A DNA stretch of 43,481 bases, taken from positions 1-43,481 of the forward strand of contig SLMS01000120.1 in assembly GCA_007133495.1 (NCBI GenBank). The letters are read 5' to 3'. The stretch comes from Candidatus Sumerlaeota bacterium (GTDB lineage Bacteria > Sumerlaeota > Sumerlaeia > SLMS01). Shown piece by piece: positions 16,658 to 24,512 of the stretch. The notes below the pieces were generated by a model that saw nothing but the letters and a program-made list of their open reading frames with translations, did not search any database and was not told where the DNA came from. A program made the position numbers and the translations under genes. Each line of letters begins with the position of its first letter. Within the stretch, counting starts at the first letter, position 1.

Positions 16658-17587
16658 ATGCGTTGCGCTGTAACGGGGGCATTCGGGTACTCGGGAAGGT
16701 ACATCGCCGGGCGGCTGCTCGGGCGCGGCGACGAGGTGATCGCGCTGACGAACTCGGTCCGGCGCCAGAGTCCCTTCGGGGAGAAGGTGCGCCCCTGCCC
16801 GTTTCATTTCGACGAACCGGAACGGCTGGTCGAGACGCTTCGCGGCATCGAGGTTCTCGTCAATACGTACTGGGTGCGGTTCGATTACAAGACGTTCAGT
16901 CATGCCGATGCGGTGCGCAATACGCTGACGATGTTCGAGTGCGCCCGGCAGGCGGGCGTGCGCCGCGTCGTGCACGTGAGCATCACGAACCCGTCGAAAG
17001 ACTCGGACCTCGGTTATTTTCGCGGGAAGGCGGAGCTGGAGGAGGCGCTCATGCGTTCCGGCCTGCAATACGCGATTGTGCGGCCGGCGGTGCTCTTCGG
17101 CGGGGAGGACATCCTGATCAACAACATCGCGTGGCTGCTGCGGAGGTTTCCGATGTTCGGCGTCTTCGGGGACGGGCGGTACAAGCTCCAGCCCATCCAC
17201 GTGGCGGACCTGGCGGAGCTGGCCGAGCGGGAAACCGGCCGGGAGGAGAACGCCGTCATCGAGGCGATCGGGCCGGAGACATTTGAGTATAGACAGCTCG
17301 TGTCCACCCTTGGCGAAATAATCGGGAAGCGCCGGCCGGTCGTTTCCGTGCCGCCCTGGCTGGGCTATCTCGCGGGCAAGGGCATCGGCATGTTGAAAAA
17401 CGACGTTGTGCTGACCCGCGACGAAATCACCGGGTTGATGAGGAACCTGCTCCACGTGGACGCGCCGCCCGCGGGGGAAACGAAGCTTACCGACTGGGCA
17501 CGGGAGAACGCGGAGACGCTCGGTACCCGCTACGCCAGCGAACTCGCCCGCCGGCGCGACAGGGAAAAGCCGTACCGGTTTACATAG
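16658..17587 (+). CDS. NAD(P)-dependent epimerase/reductase (atypical SDR, NDUFA9-like)
   Basis: The 309-residue protein starts with a Rossmann motif CAVTGAFGYSGRYIAGRLL (GxxGxxG variant GAFGYSG at residues 7-13). It contains VVHVSITNPSKDSDLGYFRG and AELEEALMRSGLQYAIVRPA, the pattern of atypical extended SDRs related to NDUFA9 and NmrA-like proteins, which lack the YxxxK of classical SDRs. GGGAGAACGG lies before the ATG at 16658. An upstream in-frame ATG at 16550 would add 36 residues with no similarity. It is the only plus-strand gene among the kelch genes, divergent from kelch 2 and convergent with kelch 3 (27-base gap). The substrate cannot be told. Confidence 0.8.
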   Translation: MRCAVTGAFGYSGRYIAGRLLGRGDEVIALTNSVRRQSPFGEKVRPCPFHFDEPERLVETLRGIEVLVNTYWVRFDYKTFSHADAVRNTLTMFECARQAGVRRVVHVSITNPSKDSDLGYFRGKAELEEALMRSGLQYAIVRPAVLFGGEDILINNIAWLLRRFPMFGVFGDGRYKLQPIHVADLAELAERETGREENAVIEAIGPETFEYRQLVSTLGEIIGKRRPVVSVPPWLGYLAGKGIGMLKNDVVLTRDEITGLMRNLLHVDAPPAGETKLTDWARENAETLGTRYASELARRRDREKPYRFT

Positions 17588-17614
17588 TCTCTTTGCGTCC
17601 AGACACCCGGCCGG

Positions 17615-19642
17615 TCAGCAGCCCGCGCCCTGCCCCCAGTGTTCGAGCAGGTTGACGAAATCGTCGAACCCGAGCGGCTCACCGTCGATCTCCTCGCCCC
17701 AGTGCTCGAGCAGGAAGACGAAATCGTCGAAGCTGGTGCATCCGGTGCCAGTGAAATCGCCCACAGCGCGGTCGTCGGGGTGAATCTCATACTCCGGCCC
17801 ATACTGCCACGTATCGGAAAGCCGTGTGCCCTCCGCCGACCCGCCGAAGAGCAGCACACGGCCGCGTGTCCCGTCGAAAGCCATCGCCGGATTAATGAGT
17901 GTCGCGGGGCGCGTGAAGGACGTCTCGATATCATTCCACTGCGAACCGTCCCACTCCCATGTTTTCGGATCCTCTTCCAGACCTCCGGCCATGACCACCC
18001 GCTCGCGCAGGGGGTCGTAGGCCATTGCGTGTGCGCTCCGCCCGTCTGGTCCGGTGGAAGCGGCCGGGTGCCATTGAACACCGTCCCACTCCCAGGTATC
18101 CACAAGTGACTCGAACGACCCGCCGAGTTGCCCAAAGCCCCCGAAAAGCACCACCCGCTCGCGGGCACCATCCCATGCCATGGCGTGACCGCTGCGGGGG
18201 ATGGGGCCGCCGGTGGCCGCCTGGTTCCACTCGGTTCCGTCCCAGACCCACGTGTCGCCGAGGCGCGTGCTGCCGTCATTTCCGCCGAAGAGCACCACCT
18301 GCTGGCGGACGCTGTCATACGCCATGGCATGGTTGTTCCGCGGGGAGGGACCGATCGCATTCTTAATCGTCCACTCGTTGCCGTCCCATTCCCAAGTGTC
18401 ACCGGCCCTGCCAGCCAACGTGAAGCCGCCGAAGAGCACCGTGCGCTCGCGGTCGTTATGGTATGCCATGGCGTGGCCTGTGCGGGAAGGTGGCCCGCCG
18501 GCAGACGCTGCCGGATGCCATGCCTCCCCGTCCCACTCCCACGTGTCGCCGAGGTTGCTCTGGAAGTCGAACCCTCCGAAACCTCCGTAGAGGACCACGC
18601 GTTCGCGGGCGCTGTCCCAGACCATTTCGTGGAATTCCCGGGGCGGAGGAATCTCCGGGAACACCTCCTCCCAATCGGTGCCGTCCCATGCCCATTTGTC
18701 GTCCGAGATGTCCTCCTCGCCGCTTCCGGCGAAGAGGAGGACTTGCTCGCGCGCCTCGTCGTACACCATGTTGTGCCATCTGCGCGCGGCGGGTCCCTGC
18801 TCGCTGGTTTTCGTCCAGCTTGTTCCATCGTATTCCCAGGTATCAGCGAGGCGCTCCGAGCCGTCCCAGCCGCCGAAGAGCACCACTCGTTCACGCTCGC
18901 TGTCGTACGCCAGGCCAAAACCGCTGCGCGCCTCGGGGCCGATGGCTATTACCTGTTCCCATTGTACGCCGTCCCACTCCCATACCTCATCCGACCAACC
19001 GGTGGAGTCTGCGCCTCCGAAGAGCACCACACGCTGGCGGGCACTGTCGTAGGTCATGGAAAAATCGGTGCGGCCGGAGGGACCTTCCACGTCCATCTCC
19101 TCCCACTGCGTGCCGTCCCACTCCCACGTGTCGTCAAGACGAGTGAGTGAGCCGTCTTCCCGCGTGCTGCCGCCGAAGAGGACAGTGCGCTCGCGCGCCT
19201 CGTCGTAGGCCATGGCGTGCGCGTTGCGCGGAGGGGGTCCGCCGGACGCGGCCTGCCCCCACCCCGTTCCGTCCCACTCCCACGTGTCGCCGGCTTGCTC
19301 GCCCCCCAGCATGCCGCCGAAAAGGACCACGCGGCCGCGGGCGCTGTCGAACACCATCTGGGAACTGGAACGTTGGCCTGGGCCGCCGATGGCAACGCGC
19401 TCCCAGCGCGTCCCGTCCCACTCCCAAGTCTGGCCGCCGGCCCCCGAGCCGCCGAAAAGCACCACGCGTTCGCGGGTAGTGTCATAAGCCATCGAATGGT
19501 TCCAGCGGGCCGAGGGAATGACCTCAATCCCCTGCCAGACAAGGTCCGGCTCCTCGTTTGTTCCGGCTGAAGTGCTGGCTCCGTTGCCGAGACCCAACAT
19601 GAGTAAAATCAACGAACAAAAGGCGATGCGTGGCTTGCCCAT
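17615..19642 (-). CDS. Secreted 12-repeat kelch protein with dockerin-like C-terminus (kelch 3)
   Basis: The 675-residue protein has a signal peptide (about 1-25, AFCSLILLMLGLGNGAS) and about 12 repeats with the core HAMAYDxARERVVLFGG and DTWEWDGTxW, the same consensus as kelch 2. The end is VGDFTGTGCTSFDDFVFLLE and then FDDFVNLLEHWGQGAGC, again finishing in Cys with a second Cys 38 residues earlier. Its leader shares GCATCATG at the start codon with the other two kelch genes. All three kelch genes lie on the minus strand but are separated by other genes, so they are probably transcribed separately. Likely extracellular or surface-attached, function unknown. Confidence 0.85.
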   Translation of the reverse strand: MGKPRIAFCSLILLMLGLGNGASTSAGTNEEPDLVWQGIEVIPSARWNHSMAYDTTRERVVLFGGSGAGGQTWEWDGTRWERVAIGGPGQRSSSQMVFDSARGRVVLFGGMLGGEQAGDTWEWDGTGWGQAASGGPPPRNAHAMAYDEARERTVLFGGSTREDGSLTRLDDTWEWDGTQWEEMDVEGPSGRTDFSMTYDSARQRVVLFGGADSTGWSDEVWEWDGVQWEQVIAIGPEARSGFGLAYDSERERVVLFGGWDGSERLADTWEYDGTSWTKTSEQGPAARRWHNMVYDEAREQVLLFAGSGEEDISDDKWAWDGTDWEEVFPEIPPPREFHEMVWDSARERVVLYGGFGGFDFQSNLGDTWEWDGEAWHPAASAGGPPSRTGHAMAYHNDRERTVLFGGFTLAGRAGDTWEWDGNEWTIKNAIGPSPRNNHAMAYDSVRQQVVLFGGNDGSTRLGDTWVWDGTEWNQAATGGPIPRSGHAMAWDGARERVVLFGGFGQLGGSFESLVDTWEWDGVQWHPAASTGPDGRSAHAMAYDPLRERVVMAGGLEEDPKTWEWDGSQWNDIETSFTRPATLINPAMAFDGTRGRVLLFGGSAEGTRLSDTWQYGPEYEIHPDDRAVGDFTGTGCTSFDDFVFLLEHWGEEIDGEPLGFDDFVNLLEHWGQGAGC

Positions 19643-19775
19643 GATGCCATCCTGCCCTTGTGGGGGTTACCCCGGTGAAGGGGATAGAACCTTGGTAGGA
19701 GGTCGGGTGCGGAATAGTCAACCCGTTCCCGAAGGGCGTGTCGGAGGTTGGAGAAAACCCGGAAGTTCGGAGAGG

Positions 19776-22064
19776 TCAGCGGTGGTGTTGCTCGAACAGG
19801 TCCGGCTGGCCGGGCCGGCGGGTGGTGGCAGAGGAGCGCCGTGGTTTTTTCCGTGGCGGCGGGTCCGTCTCGTCGAGTGTCACTCCCGCGGGCCAGAGCA
19901 CCGTGTTCGCGGCGCGGCGGAGCAGGCGTATATACGCGCGGGGGTCTGGAGAGGTGTCCGCGTCCGCCAGCGCCGTCAATCGCACGCGGCGCGAGCGGTC
20001 CCGGTCTCCAGCGGACGTCAGGATATACGAGAGCGTTTCCCCGGCGTGGAGGTTCAGGCCCGCCTGGGCGGCCTGGCGGGCGGCAAGAGACTGCGCGCCG
20101 TGTCCCGTGTAGTCCTCTGGGTCCTGGGAGAGCGATTGCCGGATGACGAGCTGCTCCATCGGCACCTCGCCCTCGCGGAGCTGGCGTTCCCACTCCTCTA
20201 TTTTCGCGAGGAAGTCCGGCACCATTGTGCGGTATCCCGCCGCGTCCGGCGCCGTGGCGGCGTGCTCCAGCAGGGCAAGCTGCGCCGATTTAATATAGAC
20301 GGGATAGTCGCTCCGCCGGCACTCGATGCCGCGGTACTTGAGCGTGCCGTCCCGGAAGGCGCCGAAATAGCGCGTCGGCACGGGCCGGTCCGGCACCTGG
20401 CGCGAGGGCAGGAAGGCGAGCCATTTGTAGATACCCTCCAGTGCGATCGGCAGGTCCGTTTCGCTGGCGATTTCCTCACTCAGTGCGGGAATCTCCTCCT
20501 CCCGGAAATCCGGCTTCACGATCCACACGCAGTCCACGTTGGAGTGAAGCATGTGCCAGCCGCGTGCCTCGCAGATTTCGCGCGTCCGGAGGATCATTTC
20601 GCGCGACCAGGCGGAGACCGCCTCGTGGGCCTCGATGCGGCCGAAGCGTGCGTTGCGGTAGCCGAGATAGCCAAAGCAGCAGACGAGCATCCACTTGAGC
20701 GCGTCCTGCCGGGCGTGGAAGCGGCCGTAGGCGCCCTTGTCGCCTGTGCGGGCCGCCTCCGCACGGAGCGCCTTGTAGTGCACCCGCTTTTCAATGATGG
20801 GCCGGAGGGCGCGCGAGACGAGTCCCGCCCGCCGCTCGCAAATCGTATAGCCGATTTCCGGCACGCGTTCGTTCCGGCAGCACGGACAGTTCACCGTCTC
20901 GGGCGAGACGTTGAACCGCGACATGATGCTCGGGTACATGGCGACGAAGTCCAGCTCCACCACGTTCTCGTAAAAGCCCGTCTCCGGCGCATAGACAAGA
21001 CCGCCGCGGTCGGACTTGAGCAGTTGGCGGGCGCTCTTCCATGCCTCCGGGGCGGTTTTCTTCCATGGAATCAGGATGCCCTCGCGCCAGGCCATGCCGA
21101 GCTGGATGGAGGAAATACCCGTGCCGATGCTGCGGCGGGCGATGCGCTGGACGGGAATGCGCGCCAGCCGCGCCACCTCGAAAAGCCCCTCCATTCCATC
21201 GTGCGCCAGCGTGAAGGAATTCTTCCGGTCGAGATGCCAGCGTCCGAAAAGCGGATACTCCGGCGCCTGATAGAGAATCCGCCCGTAGGAGAAGAAGGAC
21301 CGCCCGTCCGTTCTCACTTCTCGCGGCTGCGGCAGCGGGTCGCGGTCCGGGCGGAAGGGGAACTTCGTGCGCTCCGCCAGCGCGAAAAGCACCGGGAAGA
21401 GGAACGAATCGCCGCCGCTGGTCAGGATGACGTCCGGGTCCAGCTCGTCGAGTGCGCGCTGGAGTCCGCCGAGCATCTCGCCTGGCTCGTCCCAGGTCAC
21501 CGTGCGGCCCTCGTGTGCAAGGGTCAGCGACCGCAGGCGCGGCCGGCTGCCAAGAAGCGACCCCTCACCGGACAGCTCCGCCGTGCGGAGTGGCGGCGCG
21601 GCGTAGTCCACCGCCCAGCGGCCGTCCTCCGGCGCGAGCGAGAGCAGCCGGCCGGCCTCGTGCTCCACCCGGCAGCGCATGAGCGGATAGACGTCGCGCT
21701 CGAAGCAGTAGCACTGCTCCGGCAGCAGGTCCGCATTGTACCATGCCACGCGGGGGAAGCGCTCCGCATGGCGGGGGAGGGTGCGGGTCCAGCTTTCCGC
21801 GCGGAGCACTCGTATAGACGCAACGGGGCGGGGCCGGCCGGTCCAGAAATCGGTCCGCTCCGTCCAGCCCTCCGGTGCTGCATCGCCCCGGCGCCCGAGT
21901 TCGCGCAGGCAGGCCGCGGCATCCTCCGCCGGGCCGCCGAGGAAGGCGCGTGGCTCGAACGGGTCCACGAGACGCAGCCGCCCGCCCCCTTCCTCCGCGA
22001 ACCACAGCACCATCTCATTCCCGCGGGCGTATAGATCAAACAGCCAGCCGGTGGTGGTACTCAC
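19776..22064 (-). CDS. Divergent family B DNA polymerase (PolB2-like)
   Basis: The 762-residue protein starts at GTG 22064, overlapping the previous stop as GTGA. Polymerase motif A is VVELDFVAMYPSIMSRFN (about residue 370), motif B is LKWMLVCCFGYLGYRNARFG (about 456) and motif C is LHSNVDCVWIV (about 508), replacing the usual YGDTDS and retaining only the second Asp. A CPCC...C cluster after motif A (NCPCCRNERVPEIGYTIC) could bind zinc. The exonuclease part is degenerate: DPDVILTSGGDSF stands where Exo II is expected and no clear Exo I DxE is visible. This pattern fits the archaeal PolB2 group and its bacterial relatives, associated with damage tolerance in Sulfolobus. It is third in an operon with a RecA-fold protein. 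Proofreading is probably lost; synthesis activity is possible because the two catalytic Asp positions remain. Confidence 0.85.
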   Translation of the reverse strand: MSTTTGWLFDLYARGNEMVLWFAEEGGGRLRLVDPFEPRAFLGGPAEDAAACLRELGRRGDAAPEGWTERTDFWTGRPRPVASIRVLRAESWTRTLPRHAERFPRVAWYNADLLPEQCYCFERDVYPLMRCRVEHEAGRLLSLAPEDGRWAVDYAAPPLRTAELSGEGSLLGSRPRLRSLTLAHEGRTVTWDEPGEMLGGLQRALDELDPDVILTSGGDSFLFPVLFALAERTKFPFRPDRDPLPQPREVRTDGRSFFSYGRILYQAPEYPLFGRWHLDRKNSFTLAHDGMEGLFEVARLARIPVQRIARRSIGTGISSIQLGMAWREGILIPWKKTAPEAWKSARQLLKSDRGGLVYAPETGFYENVVELDFVAMYPSIMSRFNVSPETVNCPCCRNERVPEIGYTICERRAGLVSRALRPIIEKRVHYKALRAEAARTGDKGAYGRFHARQDALKWMLVCCFGYLGYRNARFGRIEAHEAVSAWSREMILRTREICEARGWHMLHSNVDCVWIVKPDFREEEIPALSEEIASETDLPIALEGIYKWLAFLPSRQVPDRPVPTRYFGAFRDGTLKYRGIECRRSDYPVYIKSAQLALLEHAATAPDAAGYRTMVPDFLAKIEEWERQLREGEVPMEQLVIRQSLSQDPEDYTGHGAQSLAARQAAQAGLNLHAGETLSYILTSAGDRDRSRRVRLTALADADTSPDPRAYIRLLRRAANTVLWPAGVTLDETDPPPRKKPRRSSATTRRPGQPDLFEQHHR

Positions 22065-22336
22065 GGCGGCCGGTCCCCGTCCGCGGCGCGCAGCTCCTCC
22101 ACCTCGCTGCGCAGGCGCTCCAGTTCAAGCTCCTGCTCAAGGAGGATCGCCATCAGCACCGCATCGAATGGAATCGGGCGGGCTGCGTTCGCCGCCTCGG
22201 CCGTGTGCCGGCGCGCCTTGGTGAACAGGCGGTCGAAGGCCGTCTTCTGCTCCGCCCTCAGCGCCCGGCGGAAGGGCCTCCAGGAGTCGATCTCCTCCTG
22301 CAAGAAGGTGTTGAATGTCGGTACTGTCCGTCCCAT
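22061..22336 (-). CDS. Small coiled-coil protein between RecA-like and PolB genes
   Basis: The 91-residue product starts at ATG 22336 with GAAGGA seven bases upstream. It has FLQEEIDSWRPFRRALRAEQ and LFTKARRHTAEAA in its first half, and a C-terminal leucine/glutamate heptad stretch (LLEQELELERLRSEVEELRA) that should form a coiled coil. I do not recognise a family. Its start lies about 200 bases inside the upstream RecA-like frame, and its TGA overlaps the polymerase GTG, so it is very likely translated and coupled to the polymerase. It may bridge the polymerase and the RecA-like protein (inference). Confidence 0.7.
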   Translation of the reverse strand: MGRTVPTFNTFLQEEIDSWRPFRRALRAEQKTAFDRLFTKARRHTAEAANAARPIPFDAVLMAILLEQELELERLRSEVEELRAADGDRPP

Positions 22337-22940
22337 TGCCGTATCCTTCGATGGTGAACTCGCCCTTGGCGGTGCCCGGGCGGACCGCACTCCGTACCGT
22401 GCCGAACTCCAGCATCGGTCTCCAGAAGCGCTCGCGCGGCGGAGGGCGCTCGTAGGTCACGAGCAGCCGCGTGTCGGTGCGCTCCAGCCCCCGCAGCCGT
22501 GCCATCACTGCCGCCAGCACCCGCCCGCGCTCGGCGGCGCGCAACGTCTCCTCGCGGAAAAGGTGGTCCAGCCCGAGCATCGCCACGACCGGCCCACTCG
22601 CCTCCCCGCCGCGCGGGGGGAGCATTTCCTCCACGACGGCCTGTAGCTGGTGGATCGTGAACGTCCGCGTCACGAAAACGCGGTCCAGGATACGCTCACC
22701 GGAAAGCCCGCGCACGCGGGCCGCCTGGCTGAAGGCGTAGGGGTCGAAGACGTTCGCCCCGTCCACGCAGTAAAGCTCGCGCTCGTGGAGGAACGCCCGC
22801 GCCAGCCCGCCAAGCACCGCCGAGGCCGCCCGGCGCGGCATTTCGAGCGACAGGGAGCTTCCCGCTGGCGGGGCGCTGGTGGCGGCGTCGCGGAGGCTGC
22901 TTGGCCGTTGGGGGAGAGGATGTGGGCTCGCGCTGCTCAT
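22137..22940 (-). CDS. RecA/RadA-fold protein lacking a Walker A motif
   Basis: I chose the ATG at 22940 (267 aa); no clear ribosome binding site precedes it. ELYCVDGANVFDPYAFSQAA corresponds to the RadA/RecA strand with an acidic residue after Walker A. RVFVTRTFTIHQLQAVVEEM matches the family's ARAY-type segment, and GPVVAMLGLDHLFREE fits a Walker B region. No GxxxxGK[ST] is seen before it, so ATP hydrolysis is doubtful. The last 65 codons overlap the small coiled-coil gene in another frame and read as low-complexity Gly/Pro/Arg, so the natural C-terminus is uncertain. It heads the operon with the PolB2-like polymerase, which suggests a recruiting or DNA-binding role in repair synthesis (inference). 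Confidence 0.7.
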   Translation of the reverse strand: MSSASPHPLPQRPSSLRDAATSAPPAGSSLSLEMPRRAASAVLGGLARAFLHERELYCVDGANVFDPYAFSQAARVRGLSGERILDRVFVTRTFTIHQLQAVVEEMLPPRGGEASGPVVAMLGLDHLFREETLRAAERGRVLAAVMARLRGLERTDTRLLVTYERPPPRERFWRPMLEFGTVRSAVRPGTAKGEFTIEGYGNGTDSTDIQHLLAGGDRLLEALPPGAEGGAEDGLRPPVHQGAPAHGRGGERSPPDSIRCGADGDPP

Positions 22941-23314
22941 GGGCGAAATAAAAGCGAAACAAGCCGCGCGTGTCAACAGCATATCCCACATTCCGCCGCC
23001 CAAGCCAGGGCGTTTCCGTTCTCGACTATCCCCATCCCCTGGTTCGATGGCCACAGACTTTGGTGTTATCCGCAGATTCCGCAGATTCTCACAGATTCAG
23101 CCTCCCTTGGCACACGGCACCAGGCATCAACCCCCATCGGCGTGAATCGGTGAAATCGGCGGATGATTCCCTACGGCCGCAGCCCACCACGTGGTCGAGC
23201 AGCGGAACGAAAGCCCCCCGCCCTCCGGGCAGAAAATCAATCGGTGCCCTTGACTTACGTCCGCCCCCGCGGTCTCTGGGCGCGACACTGCGACGCGAGC
23301 CTCTCTCCACCAAC
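22941..23314. other. 374-base gene-free divergent region
   Basis: It separates the RecA-like gene (minus) from the phosphatase gene (plus) and should hold both promoters, but no convincing -35/-10 pair was found. It contains an inverted AATC-rich repeat (listed separately). Base composition is less GC-rich than the flanking genes. Confidence 0.5.
23067..23170. repeat. Imperfect inverted repeat of ATCCGC-GATT units
   Basis: The left arm (23067-23099) carries three spaced CAGATTC-like units after ATCCGC. The right arm (23140-23170) reads GAATCGGTGAAATCGGCGGAT, which is the reverse complement of a similar string. A 40-base spacer lies between. The wording resembles dispersed repeats seen in many environmental bacterial genomes (the ATCTGTG-AATCTGTGG type), here degenerate. 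Confidence 0.55.
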
Positions 23315-24394
23315 ATGAGTCACCCTCCCTCCTGGATACCCGAAGCCGAGCGGCAGAGTGGCAATCTTGTCTATTACACCGGCGATGACCTGCGGTTTGT
23401 CTGGGGAAATGCGCTCTTCGACCGGTTCGCCGCGGAAAACGGCGCGGAGGGAATGGGAGAGGCGCTGCGTGGGCGGGTGCTGACCGATGGCTTCTCGGGA
23501 AGTCATCGCTGCCGTTGGCAGGCCATCTACGCGAAGATACTCTCCGGCACGCTTGCCTCCTACTGCGAACGGTTCGCCTGTCCCTCTCCGCGTGTCCGCC
23601 GGGAGCTGTTCATGCAGGTGGAACCGGTCTGGCACGAAGGGAAGCGGTATCTCCGGCACGAGACGATTCCGATTTCGGAGAAGCCGGGCCGGAGCGGCGA
23701 AAAGACATCAGTGAGGACGCAGGACGGCCGCAGCGATGGGATCGAGTTCTCCGGCTTTCTCCGTTCGCTGAAGCCGGAATCGGGAGACGCCTATTGGACG
23801 AGGGCGCTGGAGGATGGCCGGACGGCACTGCTCGTAGCCGACGCGATGGGCTCGGGTCCGGCCGCTGCGCGTGCAACCGAGTGCCTGCTGGACGTGCTCG
23901 CCTCCCTGCCTCTCGTGGACCTGCAGCAAGCCGTCACCACCGCAAACCGCGAGTTCATGAACCGCATGGGGGGAATTCCCGGGGAGACACCCTTCGTGAC
24001 CGGAATCCTCATGACAGTGGATCCACCGGCGACGCGGCTGGACGTGGTCTGCTTCGGTCACCATGGGCTGATCTTCACCCCCGGCGGGCCGGTCGAGGTA
24101 AGTGGCGGCCTGCCGATCGGCGTCCTGGAGGACAACGAGGAGTGGGCTCCGGCCAGGCTGGAGTTGGGCACACTGGGCCTGCGCGGACTCGCCTATACCG
24201 ATGGCATCGTCGAGCAGTTCGACTCCTCCGGCATGATGTACGGCACGCAGAGCCTGGAGCAGAATTTCCACCTCACTGCCCGCCTTCCGCTCTCTCAAAC
24301 CCTCTCTGCCCTTGTCCTCAGCCTCGACGACTGGCGCGGCGATGCCATGATCAAGGATGACCAGACGCTTCTCGGCTTTGAGCTGTTGTCCTGA
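23315..24394 (+). CDS. PP2C-type serine phosphatase (SpoIIE/RsbU-like) with N-terminal PAS-like region
   Basis: The 359-residue protein starts at ATG 23315. Residues about 10-110 look like a PAS-type sensory region (NLVYYTGDDLRFVWGN). The phosphatase core (about 150-359) has ALLVADAMGSGPAAARATEC for the metal-binding DxMGxG loop, VCFGHHGLIFTPGG, LAYTDGIVEQFD and the final KDDQTLLGFEL with the metal-ligand Asp pair. Such enzymes dephosphorylate STAS-domain anti-anti-sigma factors. No STAS gene lies in the window. An RsbW-like ATPase fused to a receiver is at 28.1 kb and could be part of the same switch (inference). No TM helix was seen. Confidence 0.88.
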   Translation: MSHPPSWIPEAERQSGNLVYYTGDDLRFVWGNALFDRFAAENGAEGMGEALRGRVLTDGFSGSHRCRWQAIYAKILSGTLASYCERFACPSPRVRRELFMQVEPVWHEGKRYLRHETIPISEKPGRSGEKTSVRTQDGRSDGIEFSGFLRSLKPESGDAYWTRALEDGRTALLVADAMGSGPAAARATECLLDVLASLPLVDLQQAVTTANREFMNRMGGIPGETPFVTGILMTVDPPATRLDVVCFGHHGLIFTPGGPVEVSGGLPIGVLEDNEEWAPARLELGTLGLRGLAYTDGIVEQFDSSGMMYGTQSLEQNFHLTARLPLSQTLSALVLSLDDWRGDAMIKDDQTLLGFELLS

Positions 24395-24445
24395 GGCGAA
24401 CCCCCGGCAACGCCTGCCCGCCGGCTCCAAACGCAAAATGCCCAC

Positions 24446-24451
24446 TTGACA
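24446..24451 (+). promoter_or_regulatory. Possible -35 box before the lipoprotein gene
   Basis: TTGACA is a perfect sigma-70-type -35 hexamer 61 bases before the lipoprotein ATG. No good -10 lies 16-18 bases downstream; GATTCT is the closest, at 20. The nine-base string TTGACACCT recurs before pilT at 34561. Confidence 0.3.
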
Positions 24452-24512
24452 CCTAACACCCCGCGGCGGCGGATTCTGCCAAGATATCCGTACTCCGAAA
24501 GGACACAAACCC

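Noticed and set aside
17530-18918. 462-codon minus-strand frame within kelch 3
   Set aside because: Out-of-frame reading of the kelch repeats; Ser/Thr/Arg-rich repetitive translation follows from the DNA repeats.
19518-22034. 838-codon plus-strand frame opposite the polymerase
   Set aside because: The longest shadow in the window; polymerase motifs A, B and C on the minus strand are decisive, and the frame also spans the start of kelch 3.
23067-23170. CRISPR array
   Set aside because: The units are only 7-14 bases, irregularly spaced and inverted; there are no unique spacers and no cas genes.
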